From the NCBI GenBank assembly GCA_015501075.1, contig JADNYJ010000086.1, positions 1 to 64,000 on the forward strand: a stretch of DNA of 64,000 nucleotides, in the 5' to 3' direction. This DNA is from Gymnopilus junonius (Eukaryota > Basidiomycota > Agaricomycetes > Agaricales > Galerinaceae). Positions 10,631 through 22,314 of the stretch are shown piece after piece. Made by a program: the position numbers and the translations under genes. A model generated the notes under the pieces. The model was not told where the DNA came from. It was given only the letters and a program-made list of their open reading frames with translations, and searched no databases. Each line of letters opens with the position of its first letter. Position 1 is the stretch's first letter.

Positions 10631-13588
10631 TCATGACGCGTCGACCAGTACACCTTCGTGCTGGGCTATAAATCAACGAAGAGGGTAAGTCAGTTTCCAT
10701 TTGCAATTTGTCAGAAAAAGAAGGGAAAAATAACTAAAAAAGAAAAGAAAACCAAAGAAATTGTCGCATACCTGCGAGCAGCTCCTCCTCCTTCCTCACT
10801 ACAGCCTCCCACCCTCGTCAAACAATTCAGAATTTTCAGCGGGGTCAGCGATAGTAGCAGCGATTTTGGACCGGCTTTTGCTCTTCAGGTCAGATTTCCA
10901 CGCTTCGACAGTTTTGGATGCAACACTATGGAAAGAAAAGAGTTCAAAGTGCATACAAAGATAAGTTTCATGTGCGATACCTTGGCGCATATGTACGAGC
11001 GAAGAGAGCAGCCTCAGGTGCGCGGCCGGTCTTGACGAGCAGATCGACACACTCTTTGGCATCGCCCAGCTGTAAGGTGATAGCAAATGCCAGATTGTTC
11101 TGCCCCTTCTCCTCTGCAAAAGCATAGACAGTTCAATCAACAATAGTTCAAGCTCGCAATGGACTGCAAAAATGAACGTACCAGCCTTAACCTTCAATGC
11201 TGCCAAGCCCTCCCGATCCCCAATTGACATCAAGAGCAGCATCAAAGCACCCAGATCACCCGCCTTCTCAAAGCTTTCCCTAGCCAGATCGAACCTCCAC
11301 ACTGTCAAAGCCCGGTCACCCAACGCCTTCCACTTCACCTCCGCCTCGTTCTCTGGCACAGTGCGTGCAATGGTCAGAGCCGTGTCCAGGTCGTCCAGCG
11401 AGAGTGCCAGATCGAACTTGTGGTCTGGGTCTGAAGTGATGGTCAGAGCCAGTTCTTTGAGGTCTGGAGAAGGCTCAGTCAGAAAACACGAAGGGGGAAA
11501 GAAAGATAAAGAGAAAAGGCCGACCTCGTCCTTCCAAGAACCTCGCGACCTTGTTCAGCTGGTCCTTGGGCAATGTCGGCAGGATCTCAGCAGCAGCGTC
11601 CGTATCACCTCTTAACACCGCTGTTTGATATTCAACCACCGCTAGTGACAGCGAGTAGGCGTAAACGTTCACATCTTTATCAGCGAGATAGACGCGGTTG
11701 TGTGCAGGAATGTATCCAAGCAGGTACAAGGGACTGTAGTAACACAAAAATGAATTTGTGAAGAGGAAGGAAGAGGAGCAGAGTCTTACGTGTCAAATGG
11801 GCTGATAGTATATGTCTCTGATCCAACGAAGTAGCATAGCCTGTTGGACGCAGTCGTGTAGATGAAGCAGTCGCCAACCCACTTGGCCGTCTTCACACTG
11901 TCATAGTAAGGAACATTAGCGACGTGAATGACTAAAAAATATTTAAACCCTACTTTTCAGAAATGTCAGCGACAACCTCAAATGCCTCCTCAACACCTTC
12001 ATCCGTAATCTCCCCGCCCTCCTCCAACTTGGCATTATATGCGTCTCTGTCGAACCGGAGAATGTAGTACGAGTCATCGGACGCGATGGCTACAAGAGAG
12101 CCTGTCCCAGACCAGTACACGTTCTTGGCGTCCACATCGATTCTCCTCACAATCTCTCCAGTCTCCCAATCCCAAAAGATGACAAACCCGTTCCCTCTCG
12201 CACCCAACAATGTACCACCATACAGAGCCTCCACGCTCCATCCGCCAGCGCCCTTCATGCCCACCCCAGGCCTCTCCTTGAAGTTCTTGTACACCTTTAG
12301 TTTGACCTTGTTCTCAAGCACCGCATACGTGTTGCTATCAGGTGCCCATGCAAATGAAATTCCATTCCCAAACGACTTGTTTCTCCAGGCAAGAGCGGTG
12401 TAGGTGATATATTCACCGTCGCCGACGACAGTCACGAAGCGGCCGTTAGGGGAGTGTGTGAGGGCAGTGGCGAAGATTTCAGTGGTGCCAATTTCTTTGG
12501 TTTGGAGGGGCAGACGGGCGCCGTCGGAGAAGGGGGTGCTGTCATCGGGGGAGTGGAGCGTCTGAAGGTTACCGGAGAGGACTTGTTGGTTGTGGGTGTA
12601 GATTAGTTTGCCAGAGGGGTCCATGGAGAACGTTGGCTCGTCTCTGCCTAGTTTGAGGACGACGACACCTTCGTCAAATCCTAGAGCAACTTCGTTGGAA
12701 TCTTTGCGTAGAGCGATACACCATGCTCGTTCAAGGGCGTAACTGAGCGTGTTCTCGACTCGATATGTCCCGCTGTTCCAAATCTTCACTGTACCATCTT
12801 CGCTTCCGCTGATGATAACGGGGAGGTTGGGGTGGAATACGGCATATGAAACATTGTTCGTGTGGCCTTCCAGTGTCTGCACGCACGACTTGCTCAAGTA
12901 ATCCCACACCTTCACCGTCTTGTCGTCGCCTGTGGTAACCAAATAAGGCTTGTCGGCGCCAGGATAAAAGTCGACGTAGTTGACACCCTTCTCGTGCGCC
13001 TCCATTGTGAAATTCGGCGTAGATGAGCCTAATGACCACATCTTGATGGTACGGTCGAGGCATGAAGAGGCAAAGGTGTTGGAATCCTTCGGATTAAAGG
13101 CGAGGTTCATGATATAATGCGTATGACCTTCATACACCTGGATGCATTTCCAGCCCTTGTCCCAGTCCCAGGCCTTGATAGTCATATCGTCGCTGCCAGT
13201 AAGCACTATGCTCGCTGTCGGATGTACAGTGAGGCATCGAATATAATCCGGGTGAGCCTCAAACGAAGCGACCTTCTCGTGCGTATTGTAATTGAAGATT
13301 CGTAGCTGGAAGTCGTCCGACCCGGCCACAAACCAGTTCTTGCGCGCAATGAACTTAACACAACGCACAGGCACCTCTGACACCTCAAAAGTCTTCACGA
13401 TCGCGCCCGTTTCATGGTTGTAGATGTTCACTGTCCCGTTATAGAGACCAGTGAGGACCCATGGCTCTGTTGGGTGAAAGTCGACGCCCTTCACTCGATC
13501 TGAACGAGCAAAGAGCTTTTTCTGTGGACATAATTAGTACAAATTCAAATTCCAGAGGCAGAATACTTACATTGACCTCGAAGAGCAT
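10631..13588 (-). CDS. SEC27: Coatomer (COPI) subunit beta-prime, WD40 protein, with an apparent 1-nt frameshift near the 3' end
   Basis: Beta-prime coatomer forms the COPI cage that returns Golgi vesicles to the ER. Eight exons in phase on the minus strand: 13,571-13,588, 11,954-13,521, 11,790-11,897, 11,525-11,733, 11,182-11,463, 10,981-11,113, 10,772-10,925 and 10,631-10,665. The start MLFEVN leads into KKLFARSDRVKGVDFHPTEP, the conserved opening of the family. WD40 repeats are plain (GTVNIYNH, DDMTIKAWDWDKGW, DRTIKMWSL, DDKTVKVWDYLSK, EDGTVKIWN), followed by the second propeller and an alpha-solenoid (LPKDQLNKVARFLEG, ENEAEVKWKALGDRAL). In exon 7 the frame after LFDEG needs one extra base near 10,808-10,814. 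With it, EAVVRKEEELLA splices in phase to the last exon and gives 835 residues; without it the frame stops at 10,799. In a normally essential gene this suggests a sequencing error or a very recent lesion. Confidence 0.95.
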
Positions 13589-14832
13589 GGATGTAAGTGG
13601 TTACGATGAATTGACGTGGTCGACACGAATAGCGATTTCGGATTACATAATCGACTTTGATTTTCTCGGTAACTGCACTTCTTAAAAGATATTTTCCTCG
13701 AAAGTTACTTTGCTCTTCAGGAAGTGGAAGAAAGTATCATATGAGAACATGTAGATAATACAAAAGTAGGTAGAGAGAGAGAAAAAAAGAAGATCAATCA
13801 GACTTTGAAGACTGACAGAACAACTTTGACAGAAGATTCAAATGATAGCCATATAACAATTTGGAAAGGAAAGGATTGGATCTTGGAGGGGAAAAAGGGG
13901 GGAGGATGGCCATAGATAACTGGGGGTGGTGGTCGCATACGACCATGAGCGTGAACATAATTAATCATGAATCACTCGAACACTAAGGCTTGTGATCTGG
14001 AGAAGGAAGAGATTCAAGTTTGAATGCCTAGGATTCTTCAATGACCGATTTGTCAAGGAAGAAGTCAAAGATAGAGGCAATCCAGAGAAACAGATGACCG
14101 GGTGGTAACAAGCCTCAATATCGGAGGGTGAGCAGGAAGGAAGGCCGCATGAATTGAGAATTAATTAAGAAGTCCAAGGCAGACGCGGCTATGCGTTGTA
14201 AATGTGGAAGACAAGTTTGAAGGAAGCAAGGTAAGGAGAGAAAACTGAGGCACATATTTCAAAAGCCGATCCCATGGCTCCAGCATATATGAAGCTGTTG
14301 ATACCAGAAGGGACCATGTTGGCGAGTACTTCTGAGCGAAGCGATCGTTGACACAAAACAGCCAGTCATCGCAAGAAAAGTGGGGCATCACATGCTCGGC
14401 CAAGGGCTAGCATTGCGGACTTCATATCTAGGCAAGCTACTGATTCAAAGGGGAGGAAGCAGGCCGAAGAACATTGTAGTTCGAAACAAGGAACCAGACT
14501 TGTTTTAGGGCGCGTGATCTTCGAAATTGAATTCCCGACAACCTTGGCCTCGATTCTCGAACTCGTCGCTCGGCCAGTCCTTCCATAGTACGTACACCAG
14601 TACGTGCTTTTATCGGGGCCCTTGGAAGCTTTCCGGTCCTTCTCTTCTTGTACCAGTTCTTGAAGTCAAGGCACCGCCTTCATTCGGGCCTTGTACGAAA
14701 TTGTCATCACACGCCCAACTTGACTCAGCATATACCCATCTATGCGGAAACTTCGAACGTATGCGCATTGCCATTTGCAACAGAATACTGAAGGCATCGA
14801 AATTTCTCCAAACAGGCCTGCCTTATTAAAAC
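13589..14832. other. No gene seen; upstream region of the coatomer gene
   Basis: Divergent spacer between the coatomer beta-prime start and the NACHT gene. Only short frames without motifs (such as 14,161-14,403) occur. Promoters for both neighbours presumably lie here, but no specific element is convincing. Confidence 0.5.
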
Positions 14833-17389
14833 ATGTTCTCATCCAGCAAGAATATCGTGATCTATGGGGGATCTTTTCACAACAGTCATGGTACAAACCT
14901 GCATGAACATACTTCCATCAATACCTCAGGTGAGCAATGGATCCATATCACGTTGAACAGATGGGTTGAATTTCAGGAATTTAATCCAGGATTTGAACGC
15001 CTGCTTCAAGCTGCATCACCTTCGGCTTTCCATAACTCGGGGGAGAGATTCGACCCGCCTAGGTGCCATCCGAAGACACGGCTCAAGGTCCTGGAGGACA
15101 TCAGCAAATGGGTTGATGGTACTAATGACCACCATAAATCAGTAATGTGGGTGAACGGCGGAGCAGGCGTTGGTAAATCTGCGATTGCACAAACCATAGC
15201 GGAGCGGTTAGCTGAGGATGGTCGCCTCCTTGCCAGTTATTTCTTCTCCAGAACTGATCCATCCCGGAACAACATAAACAATCTGGTCGCTTCCATCGCA
15301 TACCAGGGTATCCTCTATGTCCCCCAAATTAAGGAGCATATAATCAACGCCGTGGAACAGAATCCTCTCGTTTTCAGACTATCTTTAGAGGCCCAGTTTA
15401 CTTCTCTTATCACGATACCCTTTCGTGATCTCAATCGATTGGAACCCATCTCTTCTACGACCAGTCCTTGGATTATCGTCCTAGACGGTCTCGACGAATG
15501 CCAGGACCACAGAGCCCAAATTGAGGTTTTGAATGCAATTGCCAGTTCCTTACGGAATAGCGCCGGGCCTTTCGCTTTACTCATTTTAAGTAGACACGAA
15601 AAAGATCTCTCGATGGCCTTTTCATCTGGGCCAATGGCACAACTGTACAATAGCGTCAAACTGGATGACATTTATGCAGATGATGACATTCGATTCTTTC
15701 TCGAAGATCAATTTGAAGAGCTTAGGAAATCTCATCCTCTCAAAACGCATCTCCCATCCCCGTGGCCCACTTCCTGGACACATTGATAGGTTAGTCTGGA
15801 AGTCATCGGGCCAGTTCATCTATGCTTCCACTGTCATCAAATACATTTCTTCTGTCCGTAACCGACCTGATAAACGGCTCGAGATCATCCTAGGTCTGCG
15901 TCTTGTCGGACAAAGAGAATCCGTTTGCGGAACTCGATGCCCTGTAATACCCACATTTTTTTCTTCTGTGGAGGCTGACAAAATCGGTTTAGTTCTCGAT
16001 ATTCTGGCGTTCTATATGTTAACCTGGAGTCTCCCATCCATTTCAGATGCTGAGAAATTTTTGGAATTCGAGCCAGGAGATATTGAATCATCTTTATGGG
16101 ACCTTGGATCCATTGTCCAGGTCGCAAATTCAAGCATTAGAATACTTCATGCATCCTTCTCGATTTTCTCTCCCAGGAATCGCGCTCTAAAAACTTTTAC
16201 ATTCATGCTCCAGTCAAGCATGCAGAATATGCGAGACGATACTTAGAGATACTTAAGGCTCATGAGGGTACGTCTGGTTACAGCTTGCTTTCTTACCTAC
16301 TTATATGAAATGGCCCTAGACATTTGGTTGTCACCTGTGCACTGTATCATCTAGGAGAGCATTGCAAAAATGCACTGTTAACTCCAGACCTAGAAAATGA
16401 AATCTTGAATTTCTCTTTTCTCACACTCCGCCAAAATTTTAGTATTGGAGATGATGAATGGAGGGATGCTTTCTTGTATTTTATTCCTGAGTTTTCCTCT
16501 GCATTGGTACGTCATCTATCGCCTCAAGCATATATCTAAGTCATTCATAATCATCCGGGCATAGAAGTCATATCCTTCCTTACATGAGCATGTTCAAAAG
16601 AAGTCTGATGAGTATTTTGCTGCTCATGTAGGAACCTACTACACCGATGCTCAGTACACATTCCTTATGACCCTTATCGGCATCAACGCTACCTGTAGGG
16701 ATGATTATCTTGTTATGGGCTTATTCCAACCGGATGATTCTCCCCTGTTCTACTTGTCTTACTATCATCCCTTTTGCGACTCATCTGACCCTTTGGATGG
16801 GCAACACCTTGACGTGCGACACTTCTTGGCCCGCCAATATCTTGGCGGCAGTATGCATCCGTATAGAAAGCAGCTTTACAACTTTCTAGTGAACCCATTG
16901 CAATCAGGACCTTTGGTTCTAGACGGCAAGCGATATGCATCGGCTGCGTTGCACTGCTTGCAATCTTTGTGCGACGATGATGGATCATCTATACCTTTCA
17001 CGGAGTACGACCTTGATCAGATTGTAATTCGGACAAATCGGCCGCTATTCTGGCGGAAAGTTCTGCTTCCACGTACACGGCGGTTGAAGAGCTTCCAGGC
17101 TAAAGTCTTGAAACGAACCAAGGGTAGCATAAGTAGCATTGCGTTTCCATACATGCAGGACCTTGTTGACGACTTTTTTTACTCGCGTGCATACCGATGG
17201 GCTTTGCAGTGTGTTCGTCGGCTTCTAAGGCGATCTACCTATTCAAAGGAGCTGCTTGATTTTGCTTCCAGGCGTTCATTCTCCATCCGATCGCAAGATT
17301 GGCCACGACAGTCAAGGTTGGCGAGGAATGCAATCGATAGGTATATAATGTTCTGTCAAACTGAAGACGATACAAGTCGGTGTAGGTAG
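14833..17389 (+). pseudogene. NACHT-type STAND NTPase (NLR-like), multiply frameshifted
   Basis: The start MFSSSKNIVIYGGSFHN matches the common N-terminal signature of mushroom NLR-like proteins. Walker A is GGAGVGKSAIAQTIAE (about 15,160-15,205), Walker B is IIVLDGLDECQD (about 15,474-15,509) and a sensor-like LLILSRHEKDL follows. The first frame stops at 15,786; HIDRLVWKSSGQFIYAST then continues one base out. Further shifts are visible near 15,920-15,960, where PFAELDAL is only legible in another frame and meets a TAA, and near 16,180-16,220, where FYIHAPVKHAEYARRYLEILK is out of frame. The distal part (16,324-16,539; 16,667-17,389) keeps long frames with no repeats I recognise. STAND proteins sense non-self in fungi (family knowledge). 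At least three breaks argue for a pseudogene unless base errors explain them. Confidence 0.75.
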
Positions 17390-18379
17390 TTATTGGTACT
17401 ATGGTAGAAATTAACAGACCGTGAAACTTGGAAAATATAAGCGGAAGATTCAAGTTCAGGGCCGGGGGAAGGACGCGGATGAGTGAAAGCGTAATATCTT
17501 TGATCCAACTTTGATCATAAAGTTACATAGTACCAAACATACTCAAATAACTCCCTTTCTATTGTCGCCCCAACAAGGCCCAGCCTCCCGGTCCAGCCCT
17601 ATTCTGTGAAGGTGGGAGACAGGCGTTGTTGGACTGTAACACTTTGGAAATGATTCAAATGTCGGACTAATGAAGAACGAAACTCTGATAGAGTTAATCA
17701 ACACAAAGGGAGTCCCAATGTCGTACAGAGAACGCGACTTGACTGGGTAGTGGTCGTTCCATGACACTTTATCTGGCTTTCCACTCCAATGACTAATTGA
17801 AACTTCTGCAGAATTGCTTCTTGAGAAATGAATAACGACTTAGACACTGATTGGACACCACTGGTACTAATGTTGCCCTCGAAGTTGGATAGCGAGTCAG
17901 ACAATTTTGCAAGCATCGCAACTTGCCTGACGAAGCTCCTCACAGTGTTGGTAGGCAAGCATCCACACGAGAACGGATGATTATATTCCAATTTCTGTTA
18001 ATAATTACGGGGAGCAATTCTTGTGGGTTATCTCCAGTTTCTCTCCTGTTAGCTCTCTTGCCCTTGCCTTCATATACCTTTCCTTATATTTTTTACTAGA
18101 TATAGTGGATTATTGGATGAATGTCGGAACATTCATCGACTTGTGCTTTGACTGGCATCGCCATCAGTCCGGGGTCCGAAGCCAGTACCTGGCAGTGCAT
18201 TATACATACTTACATGTGCAATCATTGAATCAAAGTCAAATCCAAGACGACCATGTGGACGAGTCTGCAGTGTTCTATTTTGACGACGATGGCGTCTTTC
18301 GCTCACCACGAATGCGTGCCATTCTATTTAATATATCTACTCTTGCCTCTCCGAGTTCTTCTTGTACGCCCAAGACTTT
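17390..18379. other. No gene seen
   Basis: Spacer between the NACHT and permease genes. No supported frame, although an N-terminal exon of the permease could begin around 18,289. Confidence 0.45.
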
Positions 18380-20742
18380 ACTTTCATCGGCCGCGGTTAC
18401 TCTAATGCCTCCCAAAGCGTCGTCGAAAAGACTCGCACCACTATTTCGAGCGTCTCTAAGGATGAATACGGTTCTGGTGATTCAGCCTCTGCAGAGAATG
18501 GCTTTTGGGGGCAAGTTGCGCGCAGTGGAGGGTAACGATGTCAAGCGGGCATGCAGAGTCGGCATCTCCATGATGATCGGTGAGTACTCCTGCAGCATGC
18601 AGTTATCGGCTATCATTCATTGATGAGACTGCACCAGCCATTGGCGGTACTATCGGAACGGGGATTTTTTTGAGTGCTGGTTCGGTGAGAACGACGTAAC
18701 AAGCTCGTACAATGTACCCATTTAAATCGTTCACTAGGCTGTTCTCTGGCAGGGCCGGGAAGTGCTTTACTGTCCTATTTCGTGGTGGATTATTCGTGTA
18801 CACCGTCGTGATTACCCTGTAAGATGCCCCTTTCCCATTACAAACGCGCACTCATGAAGGATCTAGAGGTGAAATGTCATCTATGTATCCGGTGTCAGGC
18901 GCATTCTCGATCTTTGGGGCACGCTTCGTTTCACCGGCTCTTGGCTTTACTCTGGGTAAGCAACAACGTCTTCGCATACAGAACCGATTTTAAAATGCAT
19001 TTACATAGGTTGGAATTACTGCTGCAATGGTAACTCACCCATGTCGTTTGGCGACCGTTTCCCGAATTACGTTCTGACTGGAATAATTAATTAACATCAA
19101 CAGGAGTCTTTCTATTCGTATGTCCTATGCATCAAAACTGCACCAAAAGCGTCGGTGTTAACTTTGAATCTAGCAAGCGAGTTAACAGCGGCTGCTGTAT
19201 ACTACAATTCTGGACGGATCGACTGCAACCATGGCACTGGGCTATCATTATAATAGTCCCTGTATTTGCCTTGCAATTGATTCATGTCAGAGTTTATGGT
19301 TCGTCTCATGAAATTTATTAATCATTCTCTTGTAGACTTAGTTTTTATCTAGGCGAATCCGAGTACTGGTTGCCATGGTCAAAGTTTAATGATCGTCCTC
19401 TTCATTATTGTCGGTTTAATATTCGACTGGGGAGGAGTAAAAGGGCATCCAGGGCCTGTAAGTGGAGGTTGAATCATGGCAACCCTTCAGCGTTTTGACA
19501 TTCCGAATGCAATCACTAAAGGGCTTTCCAATTTCCATAACGGCCAAGCGTTTATTGGTGGCTTTGCTTCGTTTGCACAGACCTTCGTTTTTGCCTTTTT
19601 CTCCTTTGGAGGCATAGAATCGTGGCCGTGGCTGCTGGGGAATCTGCAAAGCCATACAAGGCAGTTCCTCGCGCCATCAAGGCCACCTTTTTCCGTATTA
19701 TTCTTTTCTACATCCTAACGATCTTGACCATCGGGCTGTGCATCAACAATAGTGACCCAACTCTCCTTTCAGCAGCTTTTGGTGAGTACTGGTATCCTCG
19801 TCTGCTACTTAAATATTTCGACGTCGATAAAACTGTACTAATTGTTTACTAGACAGCGATGTTACGGCCTCGCCAGTAACTGTGGTTTTGTGCGAGCTGG
19901 TTTGGTGCAGCTGCTCATGTTGTGAATGCCGTGCTCCTACTGCTGTTCTATCTGCGACAAACTCGTGCTTCTATGCGAGTTCTCGAATGTTGTTATCACT
20001 TGCTCGCTCTGGACATGCCCCTCGCGTGTTTGGATGGGTCAATAGTCGAGGCGTCCCAGTCCTTCCTTGTTGTAAGTTTAGCTACTCATTTCTTTCATGA
20101 AACCAGTTCCATGTAAACTTTTTACAGATTATCTCTTGCATTTTCCTGCCTAACCTTCCTTACAACGAATATGGGGTGAAGGCATCGTCTTTACCTGGCT
20201 CCTAAACATCACAGGCATCTCCGCCTTGCTTGTGTGGACAAGCATTGCCTCATCTCTTTATGTTTCAGACAAGCGTACAAAGCTCATGGACTGCTACTCT
20301 CAGATCTGCCGGTATCGTCAGCCTTTTTATCCCGTACTGCCAATCGGGTCATCACACTGGTACTTTGATGTTCATCGCTCAAGGATATGCTGCTGTGCTC
20401 AAGAGCCTTTCGAAGCTCGAGTATGTCTAAACGCTTAAATTCCCTTCTTTAATATACCATGCTCACCCTTTTTCTGTGTAGAACGTTGTGGCGACATACA
20501 TCGGCGTCGCACTGTATATCATTCTCTATAGCGCTATACGCTATACGAGAAATTTATTCTAAAGCAAAAATACCACTTCGTACCAACTGCGGGCATCGAC
20601 TTTGTTACTGATGCCGTGTGGAGCCCAGGAGAAGGTGCAATGATTCGTGAACAAGACTTACGCGACGTAAAGAAAAGTTTTGTCCGAAAGTCAACCGGGT
20701 TTGGCGAGGGGAAAGCATGGATCAAAAGACATATTTATTGAG
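18380..20742 (+). pseudogene. Amino-acid permease (APC/YAT family), multiply frameshifted
   Basis: Fungal YAT permeases import amino acids across the plasma membrane with 12 helices. Visible pieces, in order: GRGYSNASQSVVEKTRTT (18,390s), IGGTIGTGIFLSAGS (18,636-18,680, the hallmark of helix 1), MYPVSGAFSIFGARFVSPAL (18,876-18,940), AIIIIVPVFALQLIHVRVYG (about 19,240-19,300), GGFASFAQTFVFAFFSFGG (19,557-19,613), AVPRAIKATFFRIILFYI (19,660-19,715), NSCFYASSRMLLSLARSGH (19,955-20,020) and the ending KAWIKRHIY (to 20,742). The order and spacing cover a full-length gene, but several joins need one-base corrections rather than introns, for example around 18,560, 18,760, 19,380 and 20,560. It is either a pseudogene or an error-rich stretch. 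The 5' end is uncertain. Confidence 0.75.
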
Positions 20743-21357
20743 GTGTATCAGTTGTTTGAATGGACTGAGCAAGCACGAAACTATTTCTGAAATTGTCAAA
20801 GTATAGGGTAAGTTCGGCAGTATAGAGACACACTTAATTACTGGATGATCCCGACGAGAGACTGAATACTAGGTGATTTAGGAACGGTGCTACTTAAAAT
20901 AAAACAAAAGCAGGAACGGAAACATATGTAATAAGTTACAACACGGCAGAGAGGGAATGAATCTATAGAAATGCAAATAAGTAGGTCATGAAAAATGGTG
21001 GAACTAATGCGACGAAATATGATGCAGATGGTGTAGGAGAGAGATGAATGTAAAGGAATGCTGCGGTGGGAATCAGGCAGTCGGCGATACTGCGACGTCA
21101 CGGAGTCAATGCTCCAGGGCACATCTCATGGCACGGTGTCAGGTAAGGATGGTGTTGAAATGGGTCAGGACAGCGGCCACCTGTAAGATGGGTAGGAGAT
21201 TGAGTGCTTTAATTCAAGGCGATGAGAGGGGAAGCTGGGCGCATTAGTCACAGACAATGGCAGAATGTCGCTCAATCGCTCCAGCTGACAGTAATGGGTA
21301 TTGTCTCCATAGGTTTGAAGTCATGAATCTTTATTAGAGCCTATAGAAATAGATGAA
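20743..21357. other. No gene seen
   Basis: 3' spacer between convergent genes. No supported frame or RNA gene. Confidence 0.5.
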
Positions 21358-22314
21358 CTAGTGTTGAGAATCGATAGCATGGAGACGTACCGATTGTTGA
21401 ATGGGTGTCAGCTCGTCTGTCTCAGACCTGACTTCAGCTGATGGCGGTGGGTTTTCATTGGCGTTATCGTTATTCTCTGCAGCCAACGCAGGTTCAGCAG
21501 GTGCTGGACCTCGTTCTCTAGTTCTCCCTCGACTGCGCGTTTCCGAATAACCGACCAGTCGTACGTTCAATATCGGTGTTGGCCGTGGCTGATCATACCG
21601 TGAGCGTATCCGTGTATCATGGGAGGGACCAGGGAGAAGACCTGAAGAGACAGACGATGATCGTGTTGGCGGACCCTCTCCATATGGATATCCCGATGTA
21701 GTGAACTTGTGCCGAGGTTGTTGTTCGGAATCACGGTTTGAATGGTATTCGTAGTAGGGATTGTACTGCCGTTCTTCACGGGTGTCCATAGAACCAGAAG
21801 CAGAGCGCGATATTGAATGAGGCTCTGGAGGAATGACCTGGTTATGCAAATTGAAAGGAATATGCGAAGCCACATTGACCATTTTGCTAAATGAGGGGTC
21901 GCGTCAATCATGAATGAAGTTGGCTTTAATACAGAAACGCACCCTTCCTTCGCGCGCACTATATGTCCAAGTCGTTCTTGGAGCTTCCCATGATCTATGC
22001 GGACAGTGTCTGGACCACTGTCAACAAGTAAAGCTTTTGATCGAACCAAATCACAACATATGGAAGTTCCGGAAAACATACTAAATGATAGGTGGTTCAT
22101 CTGTTTGTGGGATGAGATGGGACTCTTCGTTGTAAGAATCATCGACTTCGACCTTAGGATGGCGGCAACAACAGAAGATCTGTGTGAATAGAGCAAACGC
22201 CATAGCATGACCCAAAGAAGAAGAAAAAAAGTTCTGGAACCAAGTCAAAAGTGCAGATATGGAAAGAGCTGTGACCAGTGAGTTGTTGGTGACGCGTGCC
22301 GTGAAGTGACGCAT
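21358..22314 (-). CDS. Hypothetical protein with N-terminal membrane segment and disordered tail
   Basis: Function not recognised. Three exons fit in phase: 22,082-22,314, 21,943-22,017 and 21,358-21,886, encoding 278 residues. The N-terminus has a hydrophobic stretch (VTALSISALLTWF, then GHAMAFALFTQIFCCC) that could be one or two membrane helices ending in a CCC cluster suitable for palmitoylation. A central conserved-looking block RIDHGKLQERLGHIVRAKEG is split across exons 2 and 3, followed by KMVNVASHIPFNLHN. The rest is Ser/Arg/Pro-rich and probably disordered. The start is the first ATG upstream of the hydrophobic stretch. Phase consistency of all three exons supports a real gene. Confidence 0.62.

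Noticed and set aside
11172..11615. Plus-strand open frame opposite coatomer exons 4 and 5
   Set aside because: Antisense shadow of strongly supported coatomer coding sequence.
14940..14980. Possible 47-nt intron (GTGAGC to TTTCAG) in the NACHT gene start
   Set aside because: Removing it brings an immediate TAA in frame, while the unspliced frame stays open, so I did not use it.
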